From the NCBI GenBank assembly GCA_913020705.1, contig CAJWBY010000094.1, forward strand, positions 1 to 17,345: DNA of 17,345 nucleotides, given 5' to 3'. Shown here one piece after another: positions 1 through 6,291 of this stretch (position 1 is the stretch's first letter; the number at the start of each line of letters is the position of its first letter). The stretch is from an uncultured Colwellia sp. Its GTDB lineage: Bacteria > Pseudomonadota > Gammaproteobacteria > Enterobacterales > Alteromonadaceae. A program made the position numbers and the translations under genes. Under the pieces are notes generated by a model, which was not told where the DNA came from, searched no databases, and saw nothing but the letters and a program-made list of their open reading frames with translations.

Positions 1-698
1 AATTTTTATATCATGTATGTGAATACATTAAAGGACAAACTTTAGGTGAATGGTTACATGACAACCCTAAACCTAGCATTTCACAAGTTCGAGATATTAT
101 AAAACAAGTGATCGGCGCATTACGATCATTTCAACGCTTAGATTTAGTGCATCGCGACCTAAAACCCGACAACATTATGATCGATGAATATGGTCAAATT
201 AAATTGATTGACTATGGCACAGTATTTGTTGCTTCACTGGATGAAAACCAAGAAACAATTAAAGAAGAAGTACCGCAAGGTTCTTTAAATTATATTGCGC
301 CAGAAACCTTATTAAACATGAATGCTGACTCTCAAAGTGACCTATTTTCATTAGGAGTTATCTGTTATGAAATGCTTTCAGGTGAGCTGCCATACAAACC
401 CATGCAGCGAGCTGAAGTGACCATTAAAAATTATAACGAGATGCAATATCGCCCCATTAAACTGTTTCGACCCGAGTTGCCCTTGTGGTTAGATTTAAGC
501 CTTCAAAAAGCAACCGCTGCAGACCCAAAGCAGCGTTATCGAGCCTTTTCAGAATTCTTTGCCGATTTAAGTAAACCTAGTTCGTCTGCCGTTGAAGAAT
601 ACAAAAATCAACCCTTGTTACAGCGCGATCCGGTATTGTTCTGGCAATCGGTATCGGCGCTATTATTTATTGGTCTCGTGGTTTCTTTAGTTAATTAA
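1..698 (+). CDS. Ser/Thr protein kinase, membrane-anchored, 5'-truncated (kinase half of a probable PP2C-phosphatase/kinase fusion)
   Basis: The reading frame is open to the left edge (first whole codon at position 3), so the N-terminus lies outside the window. Visible are the catalytic loop HRDLKPDN, a metal-binding DYG (in place of the usual DFG), the APE motif of the activation segment, and the subdomain IX stretch SDLFSLGVICYEML. The HRD Asp, the Lys and the Asn are all present, so the kinase looks active. The last 20 or so residues (LFWQSVSALLFIGLVVSLVN) form one hydrophobic C-terminal helix, so the enzyme is probably tail-anchored with a cytoplasmic kinase domain. In Pseudomonas and many marine gammaproteobacteria a phosphatase/kinase fusion of this kind sits between the nitrate transporter gene nasA and nirB. 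A PP2C domain upstream is therefore expected but not seen here. The substrate is unknown, and a role in nitrate assimilation is inferred from position only. Confidence 0.85.
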   Translation, partial: FLYHVCEYIKGQTLGEWLHDNPKPSISQVRDIIKQVIGALRSFQRLDLVHRDLKPDNIMIDEYGQIKLIDYGTVFVASLDENQETIKEEVPQGSLNYIAPETLLNMNADSQSDLFSLGVICYEMLSGELPYKPMQRAEVTIKNYNEMQYRPIKLFRPELPLWLDLSLQKATAADPKQRYRAFSEFFADLSKPSSSAVEEYKNQPLLQRDPVLFWQSVSALLFIGLVVSLVN

Positions 699-750
699 CC
701 TGTTACACGTTAACTTTGTTGATCCATAAGCTTGCCGTTTATCATTATGA

Positions 751-767
751 CGCACACCCGTGGTGCG
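751..767 (+). promoter_or_regulatory. Probable NtrC enhancer site upstream of nirB
   Basis: The dyad GCAC-N7-GTGC (752-766) matches the core of the NtrC consensus TGCACY-N5-RGTGCA. Its centre, 759, lies about 118 bp before the start site predicted from the sigma-54 element at 850-866. A weaker copy (773-789, matching 9 of 12 defined bases, right half perfect) is centred 22 bp, or two helical turns, downstream. Paired sites in phase are typical of NtrC enhancers. As RNA it would be a 6-bp hairpin with a 7-nt loop and no T tract, so it is not a terminator. Confidence 0.6.
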
Positions 768-849
768 TTAGTTTCTACACTGTAGTGCAACCACTTTAAC
801 CCTACCGATACCAAGCAACCTATCCCATTGAATTTATTAATAAAAGTTA

Positions 850-866
850 TTGGTTCGTTTATTGCT
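850..866 (+). promoter_or_regulatory. Probable sigma-54 (-24/-12) promoter of nirBD
   Basis: The sequence TTGGTTCGTTTATTGCT fits YTGGCACGRNNNTTGCW at 11 of 14 defined positions. The invariant GG (852-853) and GC (864-865) have the required 12-bp offset. The start site would be near 877, leaving a leader of about 53 nt. That leader holds one 5-bp hairpin (889-903, CCGCT/AGCGG) without a T tract, so no attenuator is apparent here. Confidence 0.6.
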
Positions 867-929
867 AAGTAAAGATCATTACCTAGTTCCGCTAATTCAG
901 CGGTAGTTTAAAGAAGTAGGATTGTAAAA

Positions 930-3473
930 ATGAGTACACAACCTCAAAAAATCGTCGTCGTTGGAAATGGCATGGTTGGCCATCACTTTGTTGATGAAAT
1001 GGCAAAACATGAAGGCTATGAAATTACAGTACTATCAGCTGAAGATCGTTTAGCTTATGACCGTGTTCACTTATCAGAATATTTTTCTGGAAAAACTGCT
1101 GATGATTTAGCAATGACCACCCCAGCATACTACAACGACATTGGTGTTAAATTTTTCACTAACGCAAAAGTGATTAACATTGATAAAGCAGCAAAAATAG
1201 TGACCACTGAAACAGGCGAAACTTACGCTTACGACAAACTCGTCATGGCAACAGGTTCATACCCTTTTGTTCCACCTATTCCAGGTAAAGAGCGTGACCA
1301 TTGTTTAGTTTACCGCACTATTCAAGATTTAGAAGACATTCAAGCATCAGCTAAAGCCGGTAAAGTCGGTGTTGTTGTTGGTGGTGGTTTATTAGGGTTA
1401 GAAGCTGCTAACGCACTTAAAGAATTAGGCCTACAAACGCACGTTGTAGAATTTGCTCCACAATTGATGGGCGTTCAATTAGACAAAGATGGTGGCGCTT
1501 TATTGCGTTCAATGATCGAAGGTATTGGCGTTCAAGTACATACACAAAAAGCCACTAATGAAATTGTAGACGGCGAAGAATGTGTTCACCGTATGAATTT
1601 TGCTGATGGTTCGCATTTAGAGACTGACGTTATTTTATTCTCAGCAGGTATTCGTCCATACGATAACCTAGCACGCGAATTTGATTTAGCGGTTGGTGAA
1701 CGTGGCGGTATTGTTGTCGATAACAACTGTAAAACCTCTGACGACAGCATTTACGCTATTGGTGAATGTGCTTTATGGAATAACTTTATCTTCGGTCTAG
1801 TTGCGCCGGGTTACACCATGGCTAAAGTTACTGCAGATAACATTATTGGCGGTGAGCAACAATTTACTGGTGCTGACATGAGCACTAAGTTGAAATTGAT
1901 GGGCATGGACGTTGGCTCAATCGGCGATGCTCATGCACGTACTGAAGGCTGTAAAAGCTACGTTTATTCAAACCAACCTGATCAAATTTATAAAAAAATT
2001 GTGGTCAGTGCAGACGGTAAAGAATTATTAGGTGCAGTTTTAGTCGGTGATACCAGCGAATACGACTCACTATTACAATACGCATTAAATGGTATTGAAT
2101 TACCTAAAAATCCTGATGGCTTAATTTTACCAAGTGCAGGCGAAAAACCAACATTAGGCGTAGACGCTTTACCCGATACTGCCACTATTTGTTCATGTTT
2201 GAACGTTACCAAAGGCGACATTATTGCTGCGATTGATTGTGGCGCAGTTGATGTAGGTGAAGTTAAATCTTCAACGAAAGCCGGCAGTGGTTGTGGTGGT
2301 TGTGCTGCATTATTGAAGAAAGTAACGGACCACGAATTAGAAAAACGTGGTGTTGAAATTAGCACTGACCTTTGTGAACATTTTGCTTACAGCCGTGTTG
2401 AATTATTTCACATCGTTAAAGCTGAACAAATTAAAACCTTTGACGTGTTAGTAGAAAAACACGGTTCAGGTTTAGGTTGTGAAATTTGTAAACCTGCAGC
2501 TGCATCTATTCTCGCTTCGGTTTGGAATGACTACATATTAAAACCCGACCATGTATCACTTCAAGACACCAACGATGTCTTCCTAGGTAATATGCAAAAA
2601 GATGGTACTTATTCTGTTGTTCCACGTATGCCTGGTGGTGAAGTAACACCTGATAAATTAATTGTTATTGGTGAAGTCGCTAAAGAATATAACCTCTATA
2701 CCAAAGTAACTGGCGGCCAACGTATCGATTTATTCGGTGCACGTGTTGACCAATTACCGGCTATATGGAAACGTTTAATTGATGCTGGCATGGAAACAGG
2801 TCACGCCTACGGTAAATCATTACGTACAGTTAAATCTTGTGTGGGTAGCACTTGGTGTAGATACGGCCAACAAGACAGCATGGCAATGGCTATATTCTTA
2901 GAAGATCGCTACAAGGGATTACGTTCACCGCACAAAATTAAGTTTGCAGTTTCTGGCTGTACTCGTGAATGTGCTGAAGCGCAAAGTAAAGATATTGGTG
3001 TTATCGCCACTGAAAATGGCTGGAACTTATACGTAAGTGGTAACGGCGGCATGAAGCCTCGCCATGGTGATTTATTCGCGACTGACTTAGATGATGAAAC
3101 CCTTATTAAATACATTGATCGTTATTTAATGTTCTACGTGCGTACAGCAGATCGTTTAACGCGTACTTCGGTATGGTTAGAAAACCTAGAAGGCGGTTTA
3201 GCCTACATGGAAAAAATAGTTAAAGACGATCACTTAGGTATTAATGCTGAATTAGAAAAGCAAATGGAAAATGTCGTTGATACCTATCAATGTGAATGGA
3301 AAACAACCATTGAAAGTACCGAGCAATTAAAACGTTTCCGTCAGTTTGTTAACTCTGACACCGTCGATGGCAATATTGAATTCGTTACTGAACGTGATCA
3401 AATTCGTCCAGCACAGGGTGATGAGAAAAAATACGGCGTTCAAATTCAGGCGGTTGATGTAACGCCTGCATAA
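930..3473 (+). CDS. nirB: Assimilatory nitrite reductase [NAD(P)H], large subunit
   Basis: This enzyme reduces nitrite to ammonium with NAD(P)H in the cytoplasm. At 847 residues it is full length for NirB. The N-terminal flavoprotein part has the FAD-binding GNGMVG near residue 12 and the NAD(P)H-binding GGGLLGLEAA near residue 150. A BFD-like [2Fe-2S] domain follows, with Cys421, Cys423, Cys455 and Cys458 (CSC and CGGC). A second BFD-like segment has GLGCEIC near residue 515. The C-terminal sulfite/nitrite reductase half carries the four cysteines for the [4Fe-4S]-siroheme centre: Cys637 and Cys643 (CVGSTWC), Cys677 and Cys681 (SGCTREC). The ATG has an AGGA Shine-Dalgarno sequence 8 nt upstream. 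nirD follows after 48 bp. The gene has its own sigma-54-like promoter, so it need not depend on transcription from the kinase gene. Confidence 0.97.
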   Translation: MSTQPQKIVVVGNGMVGHHFVDEMAKHEGYEITVLSAEDRLAYDRVHLSEYFSGKTADDLAMTTPAYYNDIGVKFFTNAKVINIDKAAKIVTTETGETYAYDKLVMATGSYPFVPPIPGKERDHCLVYRTIQDLEDIQASAKAGKVGVVVGGGLLGLEAANALKELGLQTHVVEFAPQLMGVQLDKDGGALLRSMIEGIGVQVHTQKATNEIVDGEECVHRMNFADGSHLETDVILFSAGIRPYDNLAREFDLAVGERGGIVVDNNCKTSDDSIYAIGECALWNNFIFGLVAPGYTMAKVTADNIIGGEQQFTGADMSTKLKLMGMDVGSIGDAHARTEGCKSYVYSNQPDQIYKKIVVSADGKELLGAVLVGDTSEYDSLLQYALNGIELPKNPDGLILPSAGEKPTLGVDALPDTATICSCLNVTKGDIIAAIDCGAVDVGEVKSSTKAGSGCGGCAALLKKVTDHELEKRGVEISTDLCEHFAYSRVELFHIVKAEQIKTFDVLVEKHGSGLGCEICKPAAASILASVWNDYILKPDHVSLQDTNDVFLGNMQKDGTYSVVPRMPGGEVTPDKLIVIGEVAKEYNLYTKVTGGQRIDLFGARVDQLPAIWKRLIDAGMETGHAYGKSLRTVKSCVGSTWCRYGQQDSMAMAIFLEDRYKGLRSPHKIKFAVSGCTRECAEAQSKDIGVIATENGWNLYVSGNGGMKPRHGDLFATDLDDETLIKYIDRYLMFYVRTADRLTRTSVWLENLEGGLAYMEKIVKDDHLGINAELEKQMENVVDTYQCEWKTTIESTEQLKRFRQFVNSDTVDGNIEFVTERDQIRPAQGDEKKYGVQIQAVDVTPA

Positions 3474-3521
3474 GTCGCGTTTATTGATAAGTGACGTTTA
3501 CGAATATAGAAGGAAAGTAAA

Positions 3522-3857
3522 ATGACAACAGAAAATACGTGGCAAACTATTTGTTCAACAAGTGATTTAATTAAAAACTCAGGTGTTTGCGCCTTATTAG
3601 CGAACGAAGAGCAAGTTGCCCTATTCCAAGTGGGCAACGACAATATTTATGCTGTTTCTAATTTTGATCCTTTTGGGAAAGCTAACGTTCTGTATCGTGG
3701 TTTAATTGGCGAGACTAAAGGTGAAATTTACGTTGCTTCACCTTTATTAAAACAACGTTTTGTTTTGAATTCTGGAGCATGTTTAGATGATGATACTTTT
3801 GCCATTAAAACTTATGAAACACGTGTTACCAATGGAAAATTAGAAATACTTGGTTAG
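3522..3857 (+). CDS. nirD: Nitrite reductase [NAD(P)H], small subunit
   Basis: NirD partners NirB in cytoplasmic nitrite reduction. The 111-residue product has the Rieske-like fold of the family (VALFQV...IYAVSNFDPFGKANVLYRG and SPLLKQRFVLNSGACLDD). It lacks the Cys/His ligands of a true Rieske cluster, as is normal for bacterial NirD. The start is supported by the strong Shine-Dalgarno sequence AGGAAAG at 3511-3517. No promoter or terminator is visible between nirB and nirD, so the two are almost certainly cotranscribed. A strong intrinsic terminator follows directly, ending the nirBD unit and separating it from nasT. Confidence 0.95.
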   Translation: MTTENTWQTICSTSDLIKNSGVCALLANEEQVALFQVGNDNIYAVSNFDPFGKANVLYRGLIGETKGEIYVASPLLKQRFVLNSGACLDDDTFAIKTYETRVTNGKLEILG

Positions 3858-3883
3858 TTCTCTCTTTGTCTGTTTTTGTTAAT

Positions 3884-3917
3884 AATCCCAGTTTAGTTAA
3901 CTAAGCTGGGATTTTTT
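3884..3917 (+). terminator. Intrinsic terminator of nirBD
   Basis: A 13-bp stem (3884-3896 pairing with 3901-3913, one G-U pair) closes a TTAA loop and runs into six T residues (3912-3917). It lies 27 nt after the nirD stop codon. Confidence 0.9.
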
Positions 3918-4012
3918 AATAATACTCTATTGAATTTTCAGGTAAGTTTACCTCCATATAAAGTCTCATAAAACGCCTACACTCATGATCATAAATCAAT
4001 TCAGTTCTTGAA

Positions 4013-4042
4013 CCGGTTATTTTGGTGCACCCTTGCATCACA
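4013..4042 (+). promoter_or_regulatory. NtrC-like half-sites upstream of nasT
   Basis: The 17-mer centred on 4021 ends in TATTTTGGTGCA, a perfect right half of the NtrC consensus, but its left half does not match. An overlapping 17-mer starting at 4026 has a perfect left half (TGCACC) and a poor right half. The first is centred 118 bp before the start site predicted from the sigma-54 element, the same distance as at nirB. Because only half-sites match, this is weaker than the nirB and nrtA sites. Confidence 0.35.
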
Positions 4043-4111
4043 AACTCATAAAAGTCAGTTAACAAAACCCGATAAAACAACTAAACCAATGATATTAATC
4101 AAATTTATTTA

Positions 4112-4128
4112 CTGGCATGAATTCTGCC
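4112..4128 (+). promoter_or_regulatory. Possible sigma-54 promoter of nasTS
   Basis: CTGGCATGAATTCTGCC matches the -24/-12 consensus at 11 of 14 defined positions. GG at 4114-4115 and GC at 4126-4127 have the correct 12-bp offset. Predicted initiation is near 4139, giving a leader of about 35 nt. Confidence 0.5.
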
Positions 4129-4173
4129 TTATTATTATAAATATATTTAATTATTGATTTTTATTGGAATAAA

Positions 4174-4809
4174 TTGAAAAAAAATACGTTATCTTTACCC
4201 AAAAATAATACGCTACATCAAGATGTTACTTCTAAATTAAAAGTATTGCTTGCAGAGATTAACCATGTAAAAGCAAAGGCATTAATGGGTGTACTGACTA
4301 ATGGACAATATGACATCTATCATATTGCTCATTCTGGTGTGCCTTTACTAAGAGATGTTGAACAGCTAAACCCTGACGTTATCATTATTGATATAGAATC
4401 TCCAAACAGAGATATGCTTGAAAATCTAAATAAAATTTCTCAATTCGCCCCAAAACCTATCGTAGTTTTTTCAGAACAACAATGTGCTAATGCCACGATT
4501 AATCAGATGGTCAAGTCTGGGGTTAGTGCTTATGTTGTAGGGGAAGTTAACCAAACAAGAGTGAAATCAATTATTGATATTGCAATTGCTAGATTTGATC
4601 TTTTTCAGGGATTAAAACAAGAACTCGCTGACACTAAACAGAAACTATCGAGTCAAAAAAATATCGATAAAGCTAAGCGTTGGTTAATGGAAACGAAACA
4701 GCTTTCTGAAATAGACGCGTATCACCTAATTCGAAAAATGGCGATGGATAACAGCCAGAAAATGGATGATGTTGCCAAAAACATCCTTTCTGTTGCTAGC
4801 ATTTTTTAG
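4174..4809 (+). CDS. nasT: NasT: ANTAR-domain RNA-binding antiterminator of nitrate assimilation
   Basis: NasT binds paired hairpins in leader RNAs and lets polymerase read through a terminator. NasS holds it inactive until nitrate or nitrite is bound. Residues 22-140 are a receiver-like domain. Asp73 (end of DVIIID) sits at the phospho-acceptor position, but the usual acidic pair near the N-terminus is reduced to a single Glu (LLAEI), so it is probably a pseudo-receiver. A helical linker leads to the ANTAR domain at about 150-211, with the family signature AKRWLMETKQLSEIDAYHL and KMAMDN. The only upstream start is TTG, with a weak GGA ahead; the next in-frame ATG would delete the start of the receiver domain. 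Length (211 aa) is slightly above the usual 190-200 because of about 20 extra N-terminal residues. nasS follows after 42 bp, and a matching RNA target lies in the nrtA leader. Confidence 0.92.
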   Translation: MKKNTLSLPKNNTLHQDVTSKLKVLLAEINHVKAKALMGVLTNGQYDIYHIAHSGVPLLRDVEQLNPDVIIIDIESPNRDMLENLNKISQFAPKPIVVFSEQQCANATINQMVKSGVSAYVVGEVNQTRVKSIIDIAIARFDLFQGLKQELADTKQKLSSQKNIDKAKRWLMETKQLSEIDAYHLIRKMAMDNSQKMDDVAKNILSVASIF

Positions 4810-4851
4810 ATAATTAAAAAGCGTTTTAAAGAATTGTAGAGAATATAAATC

Positions 4852-5913
4852 ATGTTTAATGTTGAAAAAAAAAATATAAACTTAGGCTTTATGCCCTTAA
4901 CAGACAGTGCCCCCGTAATTATTGCTCATGAAATGGGCTTTTATGAAAAATGGGGACTTAACGTTAACCTCACCAAACAAAATTCTTGGGCCACATTAAG
5001 AGATAAATTGCATACAGGGGTTATTGACGCCGCCCAAATGTTAGCACCTATGCCCATTGCCAGTAACTTAGGTTTACACGGGCAAGAATCAACCGTGATA
5101 TCTCCAATGGTATTGAGCCGTAACGGTAATGGCATCACGTTATCAACGAAACTCTATCAAAAAATATTGGCACAACATAATACAAATGAAATCAGTATGC
5201 CCTTTTCGGCGAACATACTTAAGCATGAAATAGATGAACGAAAAAAAGCAGGAAAAAAATTAACCTTTGCTGTCGTTTTTCCTTATAGCTGTCACCATTA
5301 TCAACTTATTGAATGGCTGAAAAACAGTGATATCAGCCCATCAGACATTAATTTGTTAATTGTACCTCCTTCGGATATGGTGCCATCTATGGATTCAGGC
5401 GATCTTGATGCCTTTTGTGTGGGTAGCCCTTGGAATGCTAAAGCGGTTCGAGAAGGTGTTGGCATTACCGGTGTTACTTCTTCTGACTTATGGGAAGACT
5501 CACCTGAAAAGGTACTTGGGTTAATGTCTGATTGGCAAGTTAAACACCCAGAAACAACCTTTGCTTTAGTCTCTGCTTTATATGAAGCATGCCAATGGCT
5601 TGAAAACATTCCCAATCGTTTTGAAGCAGCACGGTTCTTGAGTCGTGCAAAATACTTAGACACTCATATCGATGTCATTGCGCCCTCATTACTGGGAAGT
5701 TGCCTAACGCTTAACAACTTGTCACCACGTAAAGTAGAAAACTATCAACAATTTTCAACCTTAGGTGATCCAGCATTCAATAGACCAGCACATTATTATG
5801 GTGAAAACATTGCCAAATTAATGCATGCCAATGGGCACATAAACGCAAAACAAATAATGGATCTAGACATAAGCTCAATCTATAGAGAAGATATTTATCA
5901 GTCTGTTATATAG
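4852..5913 (+). CDS. nasS: NasS: cytoplasmic nitrate/nitrite sensor, NrtA-like, partner of NasT
   Basis: This 353-residue protein is a paralogue of NrtA without a signal peptide: the mature fold starts at once (NINLGFMPLTDSAPVIIAHEMGFYE). This is the hallmark of NasS, which binds nitrate or nitrite in the cytoplasm and controls NasT by direct contact. Residues aligning with the anion pocket of NrtA-type proteins are kept: Trp46 (NSWATL), His148 (SCHHYQL) and Lys220 (PEKVLG). Compared with the NrtA in this window it lacks a roughly 15-residue insert between His and Lys and about 100 C-terminal residues. The ATG has only a weak purine-rich region (TAGAGA) upstream. It follows nasT closely and is presumably cotranscribed with it. 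No clear terminator follows. The assignment as sensor rather than transporter subunit rests on the missing signal peptide and pairing with nasT. Confidence 0.92.
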   Translation: MFNVEKKNINLGFMPLTDSAPVIIAHEMGFYEKWGLNVNLTKQNSWATLRDKLHTGVIDAAQMLAPMPIASNLGLHGQESTVISPMVLSRNGNGITLSTKLYQKILAQHNTNEISMPFSANILKHEIDERKKAGKKLTFAVVFPYSCHHYQLIEWLKNSDISPSDINLLIVPPSDMVPSMDSGDLDAFCVGSPWNAKAVREGVGITGVTSSDLWEDSPEKVLGLMSDWQVKHPETTFALVSALYEACQWLENIPNRFEAARFLSRAKYLDTHIDVIAPSLLGSCLTLNNLSPRKVENYQQFSTLGDPAFNRPAHYYGENIAKLMHANGHINAKQIMDLDISSIYREDIYQSVI

Positions 5914-5967
5914 GAAGGATAAGTAGAGTCTTCGATAAAATGTATGATCTTATTGTAATTCCATATA

Positions 5968-5984
5968 TACACCAAAATAGTGCA
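5968..5984 (+). promoter_or_regulatory. Probable NtrC enhancer site upstream of nrtA
   Basis: TACACCAAAATAGTGCA matches TGCACY-N5-RGTGCA at 11 of 12 defined bases. It is centred at 5976, about 129 bp before the start site predicted from the -24/-12 element. A weak second copy (5990-6006, 7 of 12) lies 22 bp downstream, repeating the two-turn spacing seen at nirB. Confidence 0.55.
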
Positions 5985-6077
5985 AACACTTCCCACTTTT
6001 GGATCAAACTAAGCAAAGCATTTAATAAAAATTCACATGAACAATAACAAGCGGTTGATTTAAATACAAAATAATAG

Positions 6078-6094
6078 ATGGCATCAATTATGCT
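6078..6094 (+). promoter_or_regulatory. Possible sigma-54 promoter of nrtABD-porin
   Basis: ATGGCATCAATTATGCT matches the sigma-54 consensus at 10 of 14 defined positions. GG at 6080-6081 and GC at 6092-6093 have the correct 12-bp offset. Initiation would fall near 6105, giving a leader of about 187 nt that contains the whole attenuator. Confidence 0.5.
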
Positions 6095-6182
6095 ATATAG
6101 TAAATAGCGTTTTCATGTTAATGCAACCAACAGCGGTTGTTCTAACTATAAAGTGAAAATTGACTATAAACTTATTTCGTTA

Positions 6183-6233
6183 AAACTAATCGCACTGCAA
6201 CGACGTAGTCATTATTAGTTTGGCATTGAAGCC
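6183..6233 (+). promoter_or_regulatory. ANTAR-type two-hairpin antitermination element in the nrtA leader
   Basis: Hairpin P1 has an 8-bp lower stem (6183-6190 with 6214-6221), an internal loop, and a 5-bp upper stem (6194-6198 with 6205-6209) closing the six-base loop AACGAC (6199-6204). Hairpin P2 follows with no linker: GGC (6222-6224) pairs with GCC (6231-6233) around the six-base loop ATTGAA (6225-6230). Both loops have A at position 1 and G at position 4, the defining signature of RNAs bound by ANTAR proteins. The 3' arm of P2 is also the start of the 5' arm of the terminator, so forming P2 and forming the terminator exclude each other. The likely ligand is NasT, encoded 1.4 kb upstream. 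P2 is short (3 bp), so it probably depends on protein binding. Confidence 0.8.
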
Positions 6234-6278
6234 CACAGCACTCGGATTGTATCCGAAGTTCTGTGGGCTTTTTTATTT
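6230..6278 (+). terminator. Attenuator terminator in the nrtA leader
   Basis: A 9-bp stem (6230-6238 with 6261-6269) continues, after a mismatch and a bulge, into a further 2 bp and then 6 bp (TCGGAT 6242-6247 with ATCCGA 6251-6256). The stem is followed by T6 (6269-6274), A and TTT. It stands just 13 nt before the nrtA start codon, so by default it would block the operon. Its 5' arm overlaps ANTAR hairpin P2. Confidence 0.9.
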
Positions 6279-6287
6279 GGAGAAAGG
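6279..6287 (+). promoter_or_regulatory. Ribosome binding site fixing the TTG start of nrtA
   Basis: GGAGAAAGG lies 4 nt (from its last G) before TTG at 6292. This supports a start after the attenuator rather than the upstream in-frame TTG at 6220, which is inside hairpin P1. Confidence 0.8.
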
Positions 6288-6291
6288 TATT

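Larger units (their letters stand above)
3858..4173 (+). other. Intergenic region nirD-nasT (316 bp)
   Basis: This non-coding stretch holds the nirBD terminator (3884-3917), an NtrC-like half-site cluster around GGTGCACC (4013-4042) and a sigma-54-like element (4112-4128). The remaining sequence is AT-rich, and I see no small ORF with a ribosome binding site in it. Confidence 0.6.
5914..6291 (+). other. Intergenic region and leader of the nrtABD operon (378 bp)
   Basis: This non-coding stretch contains an NtrC-like site (5968-5984), a sigma-54-like element (6078-6094), the two ANTAR hairpins (6183-6233), a terminator (6230-6278) and the nrtA ribosome binding site (6279-6287). An additional 5-bp hairpin (6124-6139) lies in the early leader. 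AGCGGTTG occurs twice (6050-6057 and 6132-6139). I see no small ORF with a ribosome binding site. Confidence 0.75.

Noticed and set aside
750..768. ACGCAC/GTGCGT hairpin as a terminator for the kinase gene
   Set aside because: There is no T tract after it, and the dyad fits an NtrC site in base identity and in distance to the promoter.
889..903. CCGCT/AGCGG hairpin in the nirB leader as an ANTAR target or attenuator
   Set aside because: The loop has five bases, not six. There is no second hairpin or T-tailed terminator.
4022..4038. TTGGTGCACCCTTGCA as a sigma-54 promoter of nasT
   Set aside because: GG and GC are 11 bp apart instead of 12, and sigma-54 tolerates spacing changes poorly. The element at 4112-4128 has the right spacing and lies closer to the gene.
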